Positions 16,717-25,893 of a DNA stretch of 64,000 nt are shown here, piece by piece; position 1 is the stretch's first letter; every line of letters starts with the position of its first letter. The position numbers were made by a program, and so were the translations under genes. The DNA lies in NCBI GenBank assembly GCA_965221855.1, contig CBDCSV010000007.1, forward strand, positions 558,001 through 622,000. The letters are read 5' to 3'. The DNA comes from JAJDXO01 sp965221855 (GTDB lineage Bacteria > Pseudomonadota > Alphaproteobacteria > Rhodospirillales > UBA2165). A model generated the notes under the pieces. It was given only the letters and a program-made list of their open reading frames with translations, was not told where the DNA came from and made no database searches.

Positions 16717-18288
16717 ATGGTCTATTTCTCCAAGTGGAAGATCATCCTCGTTCTTGCCGTCGTGGCGCTGGGCTTCGTCTTCGCCACGCCCAACGTCATG
16801 GAGAAATCCACCGCCGAGAGCATCCCGACGTGGCTGCCCCACAAGCAGGTCAATCTGGGCCTCGATCTGCAGGGCGGTTCGCACCTGCTTCTGGAGGTGG
16901 AGACCGATGTGGTCATCAAGGAGCAGCTGGAGTCCATCGTCGACGGCGTCCGGGTGTCGCTCCGCCGCGAGCGGATCCGCTATACGGGTCTCGGCGTCCG
17001 CGGCCTCGGCGTCGGCGTGACGGTGCGTGATCCGGCCGATGTGGAAAAGGCCGTGCAGCTGATCCGGGACATCGACAACGGCATCGAGGTCGACACTCAA
17101 GGCAACCGGATCATTCTCAGCCTCAGCGAGGACGCGGTCACCGAGCGGCGGAACAATGCGCTCGCCCAATCCATCGAAATCGTCCGCCGCCGGGTCGACG
17201 AGACCGGCACCCGGGAGCCGACCATCCAGCGGCAGGGCGACAGCCGGATTCTATTGCAGTTGCCGGGCGTCGAAGATCCGGAACGGGTGAAGCGGCTGTT
17301 GGGCCGGACCGCCAAGATGACGTTCCATCTGCTGTGCGAAAATCAGAACGCCGGCCAGGGCCGGATACCGCCGGGCTGTATGGAACTGCCGGATGCGGAT
17401 GCGGCCAATCCAAATTCCAGCGGCACCTATCTGCTGCGCCGCCGGGTCGCCGTCAGCGGCGACCGGCTGGTGGATTCCCAAGCCTCGTTCTCGGCCCAGA
17501 CCAACGAGCCGGTGGTGACCTTCCGCTTCGATACGTTGGGCGGCAAGCGCTTCGGCGACATCACCCGGGACAATGTGGGCCGTCCGTTCGCCATCGTCCT
17601 CGACGGCAAGGTGATCTCGGCGCCGGTGATCCGGGAGCCCATTCTCGGCGGCAACGGACAGATCAGCGGCAACTTCACCGTCACCGAGGCCAACGATCTG
17701 GCGCTGCTGTTGCGGGCCGGCGCCCTGCCGGCGCCGCTGAACATCCTCGAGGAGCGGACCGTCGGTCCCGGCCTGGGCGCGGACTCGATCGCCGCCGGCA
17801 AGGTCGCCTCGGTCATCGGCCTGATCGCGGTGGTCGTCTTCATGATCCTGGTCTACGGGCTGTTCGGCGTGTTCGCCAATGTGGCGCTGGCGGTGAACAT
17901 GATTCTGATCCTCGCCGCGCTGTCCCTCTTCCAGGCGACCCTGACGCTGCCCGGTATTGCCGGGATCGTGCTCACCATCGGCATGGCGGTGGACGCCAAC
18001 GTGCTGATCTTCGAGCGCATCAAGGAAGAGGTTCGCGCCGGGCGAACGCCCATCTCGGCCATCGATGCCGGCTACAGCCGCGCCATCACCACGATCATCG
18101 ACGCCAACCTGACGACGCTCATCGCGGCGCTGATCCTGTTCTTCTTCGGCTCCGGGCCGATCAAGGGGTTCGCGGTGACGCTTTCCATCGGAATCGTCAC
18201 CTCCATGTTCACGGCGATCATGCTGACCCGGCTGTTGATCGTCACCTGGCTCAGGCGGCGGCGTCCGGCCGCGCTGCCGGTCGTGTAG
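16717..18288 (+). CDS. secD: Protein translocase subunit SecD
   Basis: SecD with SecF uses the proton gradient to complete secretion across the inner membrane. The 523-residue protein has an N-terminal membrane helix (IILVLAVVALGFVFATP) and the D1 signature VNLGLDLQGGSHLLLEV. A periplasmic P1 domain follows, then a C-terminal block of five membrane helices with GMAVDANVLIFERIKEE. secF starts 12 bp later, so the two are in one operon. Confidence 0.97.
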   Translation: MVYFSKWKIILVLAVVALGFVFATPNVMEKSTAESIPTWLPHKQVNLGLDLQGGSHLLLEVETDVVIKEQLESIVDGVRVSLRRERIRYTGLGVRGLGVGVTVRDPADVEKAVQLIRDIDNGIEVDTQGNRIILSLSEDAVTERRNNALAQSIEIVRRRVDETGTREPTIQRQGDSRILLQLPGVEDPERVKRLLGRTAKMTFHLLCENQNAGQGRIPPGCMELPDADAANPNSSGTYLLRRRVAVSGDRLVDSQASFSAQTNEPVVTFRFDTLGGKRFGDITRDNVGRPFAIVLDGKVISAPVIREPILGGNGQISGNFTVTEANDLALLLRAGALPAPLNILEERTVGPGLGADSIAAGKVASVIGLIAVVVFMILVYGLFGVFANVALAVNMILILAALSLFQATLTLPGIAGIVLTIGMAVDANVLIFERIKEEVRAGRTPISAIDAGYSRAITTIIDANLTTLIAALILFFFGSGPIKGFAVTLSIGIVTSMFTAIMLTRLLIVTWLRRRRPAALPVV

Positions 18289-18300
18289 GGGAGAGGACGG

Positions 18301-19257
18301 ATGAAAAAACTCAGCCTCGTCCCCGCCAACACCAAGATCAAATTCGTCGGCCGGCGGAAACTGTTTTTCATGTTTTCGGCGCTTCTCGTTGCCGCCTCGC
18401 TGGCCCTCGGCATGACCCGCGGCCTCAACTTCGGCATCGATTTCGAAGGCGGCATCATGATCGAGGTGCGGATGCCCGAGGCCGGACGGCTCGGCGAGAT
18501 GCGCTCCCAACTCGGCAATCTCGGCCTGGGCGAAGTGACGCTCCAGGAATTCGGCTCTCCCACCGACATCCTCATCCGGGTGCAGAGGCAGGAGGGCGGC
18601 GAGCGGGCTCAACAGGTCGCCATCGACAAGGTGAAGGGCACCCTCGGGCCCAATGTGGAGTACCGGCGGACGGAATTCGTCGGGCCGCAGGTATCCGAGG
18701 AACTGTTCCGGGACGGCGTGCTGGCGATGCTGTTCGCCATGACCGGCATTCTCATCTACATCTGGTTCCGGTTCGAATGGCAGTTCGGCGTCGGCGCCAT
18801 CATCGCGCTGGCTCACGACGTCATCACCACCATCGGCGTGTTTTCCATCACCGGGATCGAGTTCAACTTGGCCACCGTGGCGGCGATCCTGACCATCGCG
18901 GGTTATTCCATCAACGATACGGTGGTGGTTTATGACCGGGTGCGCGAGAACTTGCGCAAGTACAAGACCATGTCGCTCGTGGAACTCCTCAATATGAGCG
19001 TCAACGAGACCTTGTCCCGGACGGTCATGACCTCGGTGACCACGTTGCTGGCGCTGCTGTCGCTCTACATTCTCGGCGGCGAAGTGATCCGCGGCTTCTC
19101 GTTCGCCCTGATCTGGGGCGTGCTTATCGGCACCTATTCCTCGATCTGCCTCGCCGTGCCGCTGTTGCTTTACCTCAACGTCAACCGAGGCACCGAAAAG
19201 GCCGCCGACAACACCCCGGGCGGCACCCCCCAGGCCGAGGCCGAGCCCGGCGAGTAA
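18301..19257 (+). CDS. secF: Protein translocase subunit SecF
   Basis: SecF is the membrane partner of SecD. The 318-residue protein has an N-terminal helix, the D1-like GLNFGIDFEGGIMIEV, and a C-terminal multi-helix domain with the signature GYSINDTVVVYDRVREN. Length is standard. It is followed after 2 bp by the Mth938-like gene. Confidence 0.97.
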   Translation: MKKLSLVPANTKIKFVGRRKLFFMFSALLVAASLALGMTRGLNFGIDFEGGIMIEVRMPEAGRLGEMRSQLGNLGLGEVTLQEFGSPTDILIRVQRQEGGERAQQVAIDKVKGTLGPNVEYRRTEFVGPQVSEELFRDGVLAMLFAMTGILIYIWFRFEWQFGVGAIIALAHDVITTIGVFSITGIEFNLATVAAILTIAGYSINDTVVVYDRVRENLRKYKTMSLVELLNMSVNETLSRTVMTSVTTLLALLSLYILGGEVIRGFSFALIWGVLIGTYSSICLAVPLLLYLNVNRGTEKAADNTPGGTPQAEAEPGE

Positions 19258-19259
19258 TC

Positions 19260-19643
19260 ATGTCTCTCGACATCACGCCGATGGTCCCGGCGGGACGCCA
19301 GTTGATTCACGGCTACGGCAACGGCGGCTTCCGTATCGGCGACGAGGCGTATTCGGGCGCGGTGCTGGTGCTGATCGAAAGCACCGTTTCATGGGATGTC
19401 GCCGCCGTCTCCGACATCAGTCTCGAAAACCTGGCCCCGGTCATCGACGAGGATCTGGGGACGGAAATCCTGCTGATCGGCTGCGGCGCCGGCGCCCAGC
19501 CCATCGACTGGTCGATCCGCGACGGACTGAAGGACGCCGGCATTGTCGCCGAATTGATGGACACGGGCGCGGCCTGCCGGACCTTCAATGTCCTGCTGGC
19601 CGAGGAACGAAGGGTTGCCGCGGCGCTCATTCCCGTCGACTAG
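19260..19643 (+). CDS. Mth938-like domain-containing protein (DUF498)
   Basis: This 127-residue cytosolic protein of the DUF498/Mth938 family is regularly found next to secDF in alphaproteobacteria; a related human protein is a mitochondrial complex I assembly factor (NDUFAF3). Recognisable parts are GYGNGGFRIGDEAYSG at the N-terminus and ILLIGCGAGAQPI in the middle. The 2-bp gap to secF suggests co-translation. Its bacterial role is not established. Confidence 0.88.
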   Translation: MSLDITPMVPAGRQLIHGYGNGGFRIGDEAYSGAVLVLIESTVSWDVAAVSDISLENLAPVIDEDLGTEILLIGCGAGAQPIDWSIRDGLKDAGIVAELMDTGAACRTFNVLLAEERRVAAALIPVD

Positions 19644-19655
19644 TGGGGTGTGACG

Positions 19656-21242
19656 ATGAGCAACGACACACAGGTCATTATCGTCGGCGGCGGGCCGGTC
19701 GGCGTCGGTCTCGCGGTGGAGTTGGGCCTGCGCGGCGTTTCCTGCATCGTCATCGAGCGGCGGACGGGCATGCACAACATTCCCAAGGGGCAGAACCTTA
19801 CCGCCCGGACGCTGGAGCATTTCTTCAACTGGGGAATCATCGACGAAATTCGCGCCGCCCGGGTCATGCCGGCCGGCTATCCGGAGAGCGGCATCACGGC
19901 CTATGGCAACCTGCGCGGCGAGTACTGGTATGCGCCGCCGATGCGCGAAATCCTCAACCCGTACTACTTCCAGAAGAACGACCGGCTGCCTCAGTACGAG
20001 ATGGAGAAGGTGCTGCGCGCCAAGGCCGGGACCATCCCGGGCGTCGAGCTCCGCCTCGGTTGGGCGGGCGAAAGCGTTGCCGATCATGGCGGCGGAGTCA
20101 CGCTCACCATGACCGAGGAATCGTCCGGCCGGCGCATCGAATTGACGGCGGACTACCTGGTCGGCTGCGACGGCGCTCATTCGACGGTGCGCGACCAGAT
20201 CGGCATCCGGCGGTCCGGCGACGACTACGACCAGTTGATGGTTCTCGCGGTCTTCCGCTCCAAGGAGTTTCACGACGGCCTCGCCCGTTACCCGGAGCGG
20301 TCCACCTACCGGGTGATGAAGCCCGAGCTGAACGGCTATTGGCAGTTTTTCGGCCGTATCGACGTCGGCGAAGGGTTCTTTTTTCACGCGCCCGTCCCCG
20401 CGGATACCACTCGCGAGAATTACGATTTTCTCGGGCTGCTTCATGACGCCGCGGGGTTCGAATTCGATGCGGCGTTCGATTACCTGGGTTTCTGGGACCT
20501 GCGGGTTCTGGTGGCCGAGGAATACCGCAAGGGCCGGATATTCATCGCCGGCGATGCGGCCCACTCGCACCCGCCCTATGGCGGCTTCGGCCTCAACAAC
20601 GGGTTGGAGGATATTCGAAACCTGGGGTGGAAGCTGGCCGCGCGGCTCGAGGGTTGGGGCGGAGAAACCCTGCTCGAGTCGTATGGCCTGGAGCGTCAGC
20701 CCGTGTTCCGGGATATCGGAGAGACGTTGATCGGCGGCCGGATCAGGGACGACGCGGCATTCTTCGGCGAATTCAATCCGGAAAAGGACAGGGCCGCCTT
20801 AGAGGCGGCGTGGGAAAAGGAATCGGGCCGCGCCGGCGGATTCATCCGGCGCTACGAACCCAGCTACGGCGGCTCGCCGATCATCGCCGCCCCCGACGGC
20901 GCGATTACGACGGCCATCGGCGAGCATACGTTCGAGGCCCGCGCCGGACATCATCTGGCGCCGCGCGGTCTTTCGACGGGCTCCAACGTCTACGACGAAC
21001 TCGGCGGCGGATTTACGCTGATCGCGCTGGATGCGTCGGATGATGAAATCCGGGCATTTGCCGACGCGGCCGGCGAAATCGTGCTTCCCTTGAGCATTGT
21101 CCGCGATACCGCAGCGGACGAGCGGGCGGATTACGGGCGGCGCTTTGTTCTGGTCCGGCCCGACCACTTCATTGCGTGGTGCGCGGATGAAATCCCCGAC
21201 GATGCGCGCGCCCTGTTGCGGTCGGTCACCGGCGCGCCATAG
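19656..21242 (+). CDS. FAD-dependent aromatic monooxygenase (PheA/TfdB family)
   Basis: The 528-residue flavoprotein resembles NADPH-dependent aromatic-ring hydroxylases. The FAD dinucleotide motif VIIVGGGPVGVGLAVELG is near residues 7-24, the DG motif lies in YLVGCDGAHSTVR, and the second FAD motif GD is in FIAGDAAHSHPPYGGFGLNNG. A C-terminal thioredoxin-like extension follows. ATG 19656 is chosen; a GTG at 19650 is an alternative. It starts 12 bp after the Mth938 gene, which is unusual company and suggests an acquired accessory gene downstream of the secretion operon. The substrate is unknown. Confidence 0.85.
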   Translation: MSNDTQVIIVGGGPVGVGLAVELGLRGVSCIVIERRTGMHNIPKGQNLTARTLEHFFNWGIIDEIRAARVMPAGYPESGITAYGNLRGEYWYAPPMREILNPYYFQKNDRLPQYEMEKVLRAKAGTIPGVELRLGWAGESVADHGGGVTLTMTEESSGRRIELTADYLVGCDGAHSTVRDQIGIRRSGDDYDQLMVLAVFRSKEFHDGLARYPERSTYRVMKPELNGYWQFFGRIDVGEGFFFHAPVPADTTRENYDFLGLLHDAAGFEFDAAFDYLGFWDLRVLVAEEYRKGRIFIAGDAAHSHPPYGGFGLNNGLEDIRNLGWKLAARLEGWGGETLLESYGLERQPVFRDIGETLIGGRIRDDAAFFGEFNPEKDRAALEAAWEKESGRAGGFIRRYEPSYGGSPIIAAPDGAITTAIGEHTFEARAGHHLAPRGLSTGSNVYDELGGGFTLIALDASDDEIRAFADAAGEIVLPLSIVRDTAADERADYGRRFVLVRPDHFIAWCADEIPDDARALLRSVTGAP

Positions 21243-21375
21243 GCGCCCGGTTTCGACGGTTCGCACTCCATCGACGTGGGGCGCCGCCCACTATGGCGGC
21301 GGTCACGCCCGAAAATGAGGGTGCGACGGGATGGCGCGTGATAGGCTGGTCCCGCTACCGCACCGGGAGGACGAC

Positions 21376-22482
21376 ATGGCATTGAGAGACAAACCCCCAT
21401 TCAGGGCCGACCATGTGGGCAGCCTTTTGCGCCCGGCCGCCCTGGCTGAAACCCGGGAGAAACATCGGAAGGGCGAGGTATCGGACGAGGAACTGCGCCG
21501 CATGGAGGATGCCGCCGTCCTCGACGCCATCGGCCTGCAGGAACGGGTCGGGCTCAAGGGCATCACGGACGGGGAAATGCGCCGCGACTATTGGCACCTG
21601 GATTTCATGTGCGGCTTCGACGGCGTCGAACTCAGCCAGGAAACCTACGGCATGAAATTCAATGCCGGTATCTCGGTCGCGACGACCTACGTCGACGGCA
21701 AGGTCTCCTATCCCAAGGGCGGCAACATGCTGGATCATTTCAGGTACCTCAATTCGGAGGCCCGCGAGACCGCCAAGTTCTGTTTTCCGACCGCCGGCAT
21801 GTATCACTTCCGGCCGGGCCGCGACGGTATCAGCGAAGAGGCCTATCCGGATCTCGACGAATTCTGGGAAGATATGGGAAAGGCCTACAACGATGCGGTG
21901 ATGGATTTCGTCGCCAACGGCGCGACCTATCTGCAGATCGACGACGTCAATTTCTGCTACCTCTGCGACCAGGAGCAGCGTGAACGGGTCACGGCGAGGG
22001 GCGACGATCCCGAAGACCTTCTCGACACCTACATCAGGGTCAACAACGCCTCCATCGCCGGGCGGCCGGACAATGTCACCGTCACCACCCACATGTGCCG
22101 CGGCAATTTCCAAAGCTCGTGGATGGCGCAGGGCGGCTACGAGCCGGTGGCCGAGAAGATGTTCAACGAGACCGATGTGGACGGCTTCTTCATGGAATTC
22201 GACAGCGACCGGGCAGGGGACTTCGAGCCGCTCCGTTTCGTGCCCAAGGACAAGATGGTGGTTCTCGGCCTGGTGACCTCCAAGTTTCCCGAACTGGAGC
22301 CCAAGGACGAACTCAAGGCCCGGGTCGAGGAGGCATCCAGGTACGTGGATATGGACCAGCTTTGCATCAGCCCCCAGTGCGGCTTCGCCAGCACCCACCA
22401 CGGCAACAAGCTGAGCGAAGCCGAGCAGGAAGCCAAATTGGCTCTTTGCGTCGAAGTCGCGAATGATATCTGGGGCGGGTGA
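21376..22482 (+). CDS. MetE-like (cobalamin-independent methionine synthase C-terminal) protein
   Basis: The 368-residue protein belongs to the UROD/MetE-like barrel group, similar to stand-alone 5-methyltetrahydropteroyltriglutamate-homocysteine methyltransferase relatives. Signs are HVGSLLRP near the N-terminus, YLQIDDVNFCYLCD in the middle, HMCRGNF (possible zinc ligands His-Cys) and the C-terminal SPQCGFAST with a third Cys ligand. GGGAGGA lies 5 bp before ATG 21376, which is preferred to the upstream 21331. Such proteins often act in demethylation or thiol transfer rather than methionine synthesis. A strong terminator follows. Confidence 0.85.
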   Translation: MALRDKPPFRADHVGSLLRPAALAETREKHRKGEVSDEELRRMEDAAVLDAIGLQERVGLKGITDGEMRRDYWHLDFMCGFDGVELSQETYGMKFNAGISVATTYVDGKVSYPKGGNMLDHFRYLNSEARETAKFCFPTAGMYHFRPGRDGISEEAYPDLDEFWEDMGKAYNDAVMDFVANGATYLQIDDVNFCYLCDQEQRERVTARGDDPEDLLDTYIRVNNASIAGRPDNVTVTTHMCRGNFQSSWMAQGGYEPVAEKMFNETDVDGFFMEFDSDRAGDFEPLRFVPKDKMVVLGLVTSKFPELEPKDELKARVEEASRYVDMDQLCISPQCGFASTHHGNKLSEAEQEAKLALCVEVANDIWGG

Positions 22483-22537
22483 TTGCGGCCGGCGCGCCGC
22501 CGCCGAAGCCCGCGCCAAAGCGGTGACGTACAAAAAA

Positions 22538-22560
22538 ACGGGGCCGAACGGCCCCGTTTT
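22538..22560. terminator. Bidirectional rho-independent terminator
   Basis: An 8-bp stem (ACGGGGCC / GGCCCCGT, loop GAAC) is followed by TTT on the plus strand and preceded by a run of seven A's at 22532-22538. It can therefore act in both directions. It ends the MetE-like gene and, before the IS630 insertion, would also have served the convergent hydrolase gene. Confidence 0.85.
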
Positions 22561-22583
22561 CCGTTTCAGGGCGTCAAGCCCTA

Positions 22584-23633
22584 GAGCGTATTTGAGATTG
22601 ATTGAATCATTTTAGGGATTCCCAAGTATGGGCGAACCATGATTCAAGATGGATGCTGGGCAAGGAGGCCAGCATTCATGGCGAGACCTTATTCGATTGA
22701 TTTGCGAGAGCGTGTTGTTTTGGCGGTTTTGGCGGGGGAGAGTTGCCGCGCTGTAGCGGCTCGGTTTGGGGTTGCGGTTTCGAGCGTGGTTAAGTGGTCG
22801 CAGCGCTACCGGCGGACGGGGAGTGTTGCGCCCGGCAAGATGGGCGGTCACCGCCGCCGGGTTCTTGAGCCCCATCGGGAGTTCATTGTCGGCCGGATCG
22901 ACCAGGAGCCGCATCTGACGCTGCATCGGTTGAGAGACGAGTTGGCCGCTCGGGGTGTCAGGGTATCCCACAGCACGGTATGGCTGTTTCTGCGCCGTGA
23001 AGGGCTGCGCTTTAAAAAAAACCCTGTTCGCCGTTGAACGGGCGCGCGCGGACATCGCCCGCCATCGCAGGCGCTGGAAGGCGTGGCAGGCAAAGCTTGA
23101 TCCCGAACGGCTGGTATTCATTGATGAAACCTGGATCCGGACCAATATGGCCCCGCTGCGCGGCTGGGGGCCGAAAGGGGAGCGGGTCCGCGGCTTTGCC
23201 CCCCATGGGCGGTGGCACACCCTGACCTTCATCGGCGCGCTGCGCTGCGACCGGTTCACCGCGCCCTGCGTCTTCGACGGCCCCATCAATGGCGTGTGCT
23301 TCCGCGCCTACGTCGAGCAGCTGCTCGTGCCGACCCTGGTGCCCGGCGACATCGTCATCATGGACAATCTCGGCAGCCACAAGTCAAAAGCCGTGCGAAA
23401 CGCCATCCGTGCCGCCGGAGCCAAGCTGTGGCTCCTGCCCAAATATTCCCCCGACCTCAATCCCATCGAGCAGACCTTTGCCCAAATCAAGCACTGGATG
23501 AGAAACGCCCAGAAGCGGGAGATCGACGACTTATGGCGCCATCTCGGGAGCCTCATCGACACCATCGAGCCACAGCAATGCGCCAACTACTTCAAAAACG
23601 CAGGATACGCTTCCGTCAAAATATGAAACGCTC
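22584..23633 (+). mobile_element. IS630-family insertion sequence (about 1050 bp)
   Basis: The ends begin GAGCGT and end ACGCTC and are flanked by TA on each side (22582-22583 and 23634-23635) within CTAG, as expected for IS630-type insertion at TA. The right-hand TA is part of the TAG stop codon of the neighbouring hydrolase gene, so that gene was left intact. The element carries a transposase in two overlapping reading frames. Confidence 0.85.
22678..23626 (+). CDS. IS630-family transposase in two frames (frameshift at A8 tract)
   Basis: The first frame (22678-23037) encodes the N-terminal helix-turn-helix region (RPYSIDLRERVVLAVLAGES) after AAGGAGG. The second (open from 22955 to 23626) encodes the DDE part, with Asp in LVFIDETWI, Asp in IVIMDNLGSHKS and Glu in YSPDLNPIEQTF. 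They meet at a run of eight A's at 23014-23021. Removing one A would join them in the common FKKTL arrangement. This may be transcriptional slippage or programmed frameshifting at the A tract, an inactivating mutation, or a sequencing error in a homopolymer. Confidence 0.82.
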
Positions 23634-24727
23634 TAGCCGACGTGGCCGCCCAGATGGCCGGCCATCCAGTCGGCGCTCTGCGGGCTGTACTTGTAGCGCA
23701 GGTTATTGGCGCAGTGGTTGCCGCCCTTCAGGATATTGAGCTCGACCGGGCCCGACGCGGCGGCCGCGAGCGCCTCCTGTTCTCCGGGGGGCGTCAGAAC
23801 GTCCAGTTCGCCGCCGACGATGTAGAGCGGGCAGGTGATCTCCTTGGCGCAGTCCCGGAGATCGACCTGTTTGGCGATCCCGTAGGCCTCGTCCTCGGAC
23901 TTGGAATGGGACCGAACGACGAATACCTCGTTGGTGGCCCGCTGCTCCCAGAGTGCGCCGAAATAGAACGGCCCTGAAATGGAGATGCAGGCCTTCAACC
24001 GTTTCTCGAACGCCGCGGCCCGGGGCGCGTAGTATCCGCCGAAGCTGACACCCCACACGCCCATGTTCGCGGCATCGATATCGTCTCGGGCGCTTACCGC
24101 GTCGCAGACGGCCGTCACCGCTTCCTCGTAGGCCGGATTGATGGGAAAATCGTACTCGCCCTCGCCTTGCCCGGGACCGTCGAACGCCAGGGTGGCGATG
24201 CCCCGCTTGTGGAAATGCGCTTCGTTGGTGCCCATTTCCTCCTTCGCCGAGTCCATCCCCATGCACATGATCACCAAGGGCGGACGCTCCACCCCGGCCG
24301 GCTTCCGCAGATTTCCGTAAAGCGTGCCGTTCTTGTATGGGATTTCGATCCGTTCGCCGGGCGGGTCCAGGCAGGGCAGCGCGAGGTTCCGGCATTCCAC
24401 GGCTTTGGCATGTGTCGCCTTGAGTTGCTCCATGTCGTTGACGAAAACGAACTTGGCGAAGTGGTAGAGCACCCCCGCCGTATCCAGGTGCTGCGCGGCC
24501 GAAATGGTTCGTCCGGCGTCCAGAGCCTCGCGGCCGCGCGCCTCATGCTCGGATGCCCGGGCGGCCCAATGGCGGCACCAGTCGTCCCAGACCTCCAGCC
24601 CGTCCATCACTTCCTGATAGTCGGTCAACGGGACGCCATTCGAAATAAACCTCGGCGCCCATCGCTCGATCACCGCGAGGATGCGTTCGTCTTTGGCGGT
24701 ATGCCGGAATTTATCGTCATTGGGCAT
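23633..24727 (-). CDS. Alpha/beta hydrolase of the FrsA/dihydropseudooxynicotine hydrolase-like group
   Basis: The 364-residue protein has a helical N-terminal half (residues ~1-120) before the alpha/beta hydrolase core, as in 2,6-dihydroxypseudooxynicotine hydrolase, which cleaves C-C bonds. The probable triad is S228 in GVSFGG, D309 in GGELDV and H338 in KGGNHC. The oxyanion region is MCMGMDSAKEEM. The stop codon overlaps the end of the IS630-family element. It is divergent from the VOC gene across about 235 bp that contains a 13-bp repeat array. The substrate is not known. Confidence 0.82.
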   Translation of the reverse strand: MPNDDKFRHTAKDERILAVIERWAPRFISNGVPLTDYQEVMDGLEVWDDWCRHWAARASEHEARGREALDAGRTISAAQHLDTAGVLYHFAKFVFVNDMEQLKATHAKAVECRNLALPCLDPPGERIEIPYKNGTLYGNLRKPAGVERPPLVIMCMGMDSAKEEMGTNEAHFHKRGIATLAFDGPGQGEGEYDFPINPAYEEAVTAVCDAVSARDDIDAANMGVWGVSFGGYYAPRAAAFEKRLKACISISGPFYFGALWEQRATNEVFVVRSHSKSEDEAYGIAKQVDLRDCAKEITCPLYIVGGELDVLTPPGEQEALAAAASGPVELNILKGGNHCANNLRYKYSPQSADWMAGHLGGHVG

Positions 24728-24797
24728 CGATCGGTCCTCCCAAACCGCACGTCACATGGTCGCGAATTTTGAGTTTTTCCCGAACCGCGGGTCAAGC

Positions 24798-24849
24798 CAT
24801 CGATTCCGGCCATCGATTCCGGCCATCGATTCCGGCCATTGATTCCGGA
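24798..24849. repeat. Four tandem copies of a 13-bp repeat
   Basis: CATCGATTCCGGC is repeated at 24798, 24811 and 24824, with a fourth diverged copy CATTGATTCCGGA at 24837. Three copies contain the palindrome ATCGAT. The array is between the divergent hydrolase and VOC genes, so it could be a regulator-binding array, or a neutral tandem repeat. Confidence 0.85.
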
Positions 24850-24962
24850 ACGGACGTGCGGCATTGCGCCCGCCTCTTGGGGGCGACGGGTTGATTGGCT
24901 ATGCTGCGCCAAACCACAAGGGGCCAGACCACGAAGGGCCAGGACACAAGAGGGAAGACCAT

Positions 24963-25889
24963 ATGGCCAGGAAGCCGCCAAGCCTCGCGGACCGGAGAGA
25001 ACGGCTGCCGGAAGTCGGGGGCATTCTGCATCTCGAACATTTCAATTGCGAGGTGCTGGACCACGATATCGTCACGACTTTTTTCATGGCCGGCCTCGGA
25101 TTGACCCGCGACCCCTACAGGCGCACCGATCACCGGAACATGGGGGTCAACATAGGCTTGCAGCAATTCCATTTGCCGCGGCGAGGCATGGAAACGCCGC
25201 CCTATCACGGCGAGATCGGACTGGTGGTGCCGGAATTCAAGGCGATGAAGGCCAGGCTCGACCGGCTGAAGCGGGACGGCAAATTCAAGGGCACCCGGTA
25301 TGCCTGGAAAATGGAGGGCAGGACCCCGGTCGTCACCGCGCCTTGGGGCCTGAAGATCCGGCTGCAAAAGGCGGGGACCGTCCCATTCCTCAAGCCCCTC
25401 GGCATGAACTACGTGGATGTTCCCGTGGAACCGGGGCTGGCGGCGCCCATCGGCGGATTTTTCAGCCGGCTCATGGATGCGCCGGTTGCCATGCGGTCCA
25501 TCAAGGGAGAGCGGACGGCGGTGGTTACCATGGGGCCCTTTCAATATGCCCGGTTCCGGGAACGCAAACTCAAGGACTACAATCTCTATCGGTTCCACAT
25601 GGCCTACTACGTCAGCCGCTACAACCAGATCCGGGATGCGGTCGCCCGGCAGGGCTGCATGGACGGGGAGGGCCTTGGCCAGGTGTTCTTCTTTTCCGAA
25701 ATTTTCGATCCCGAGAACGGCGATACCATCCTCGAGATGACCCAGGAAGCCAGGAGCGTCTACCATCCGGACTTCATGCGCCCGCTGGTCAACCGCTGGC
25801 CGATTGTCGACGAGCCGTTTTCCGATCAGGCCGCGGCTCAGGCGGCCTTGGCGGATGTCAGCGGCGTGGCGCCGGGGGTGAAGGTGTGA
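24963..25889 (+). CDS. VOC (glyoxalase/dioxygenase) superfamily protein
   Basis: The 308-residue product starts at ATG 24963 after GAGGGAAG. The N-terminal stretch ILHLEHFNCEVLDHDIVTTFFMAGLGLTRDP has the form of a VOC betaalphabeta module with a possible metal His. A second module-like region (LGMNYVDVPVEPG, residues ~155-220) follows. The substrate is unknown; extradiol dioxygenase-like or isomerase roles are possible. It is divergent from the hydrolase gene and convergent with the MlaC-like gene, with only 4 bp between the stops. Confidence 0.6.
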   Translation: MARKPPSLADRRERLPEVGGILHLEHFNCEVLDHDIVTTFFMAGLGLTRDPYRRTDHRNMGVNIGLQQFHLPRRGMETPPYHGEIGLVVPEFKAMKARLDRLKRDGKFKGTRYAWKMEGRTPVVTAPWGLKIRLQKAGTVPFLKPLGMNYVDVPVEPGLAAPIGGFFSRLMDAPVAMRSIKGERTAVVTMGPFQYARFRERKLKDYNLYRFHMAYYVSRYNQIRDAVARQGCMDGEGLGQVFFFSEIFDPENGDTILEMTQEARSVYHPDFMRPLVNRWPIVDEPFSDQAAAQAALADVSGVAPGVKV

Positions 25890-25893
25890 CCGG

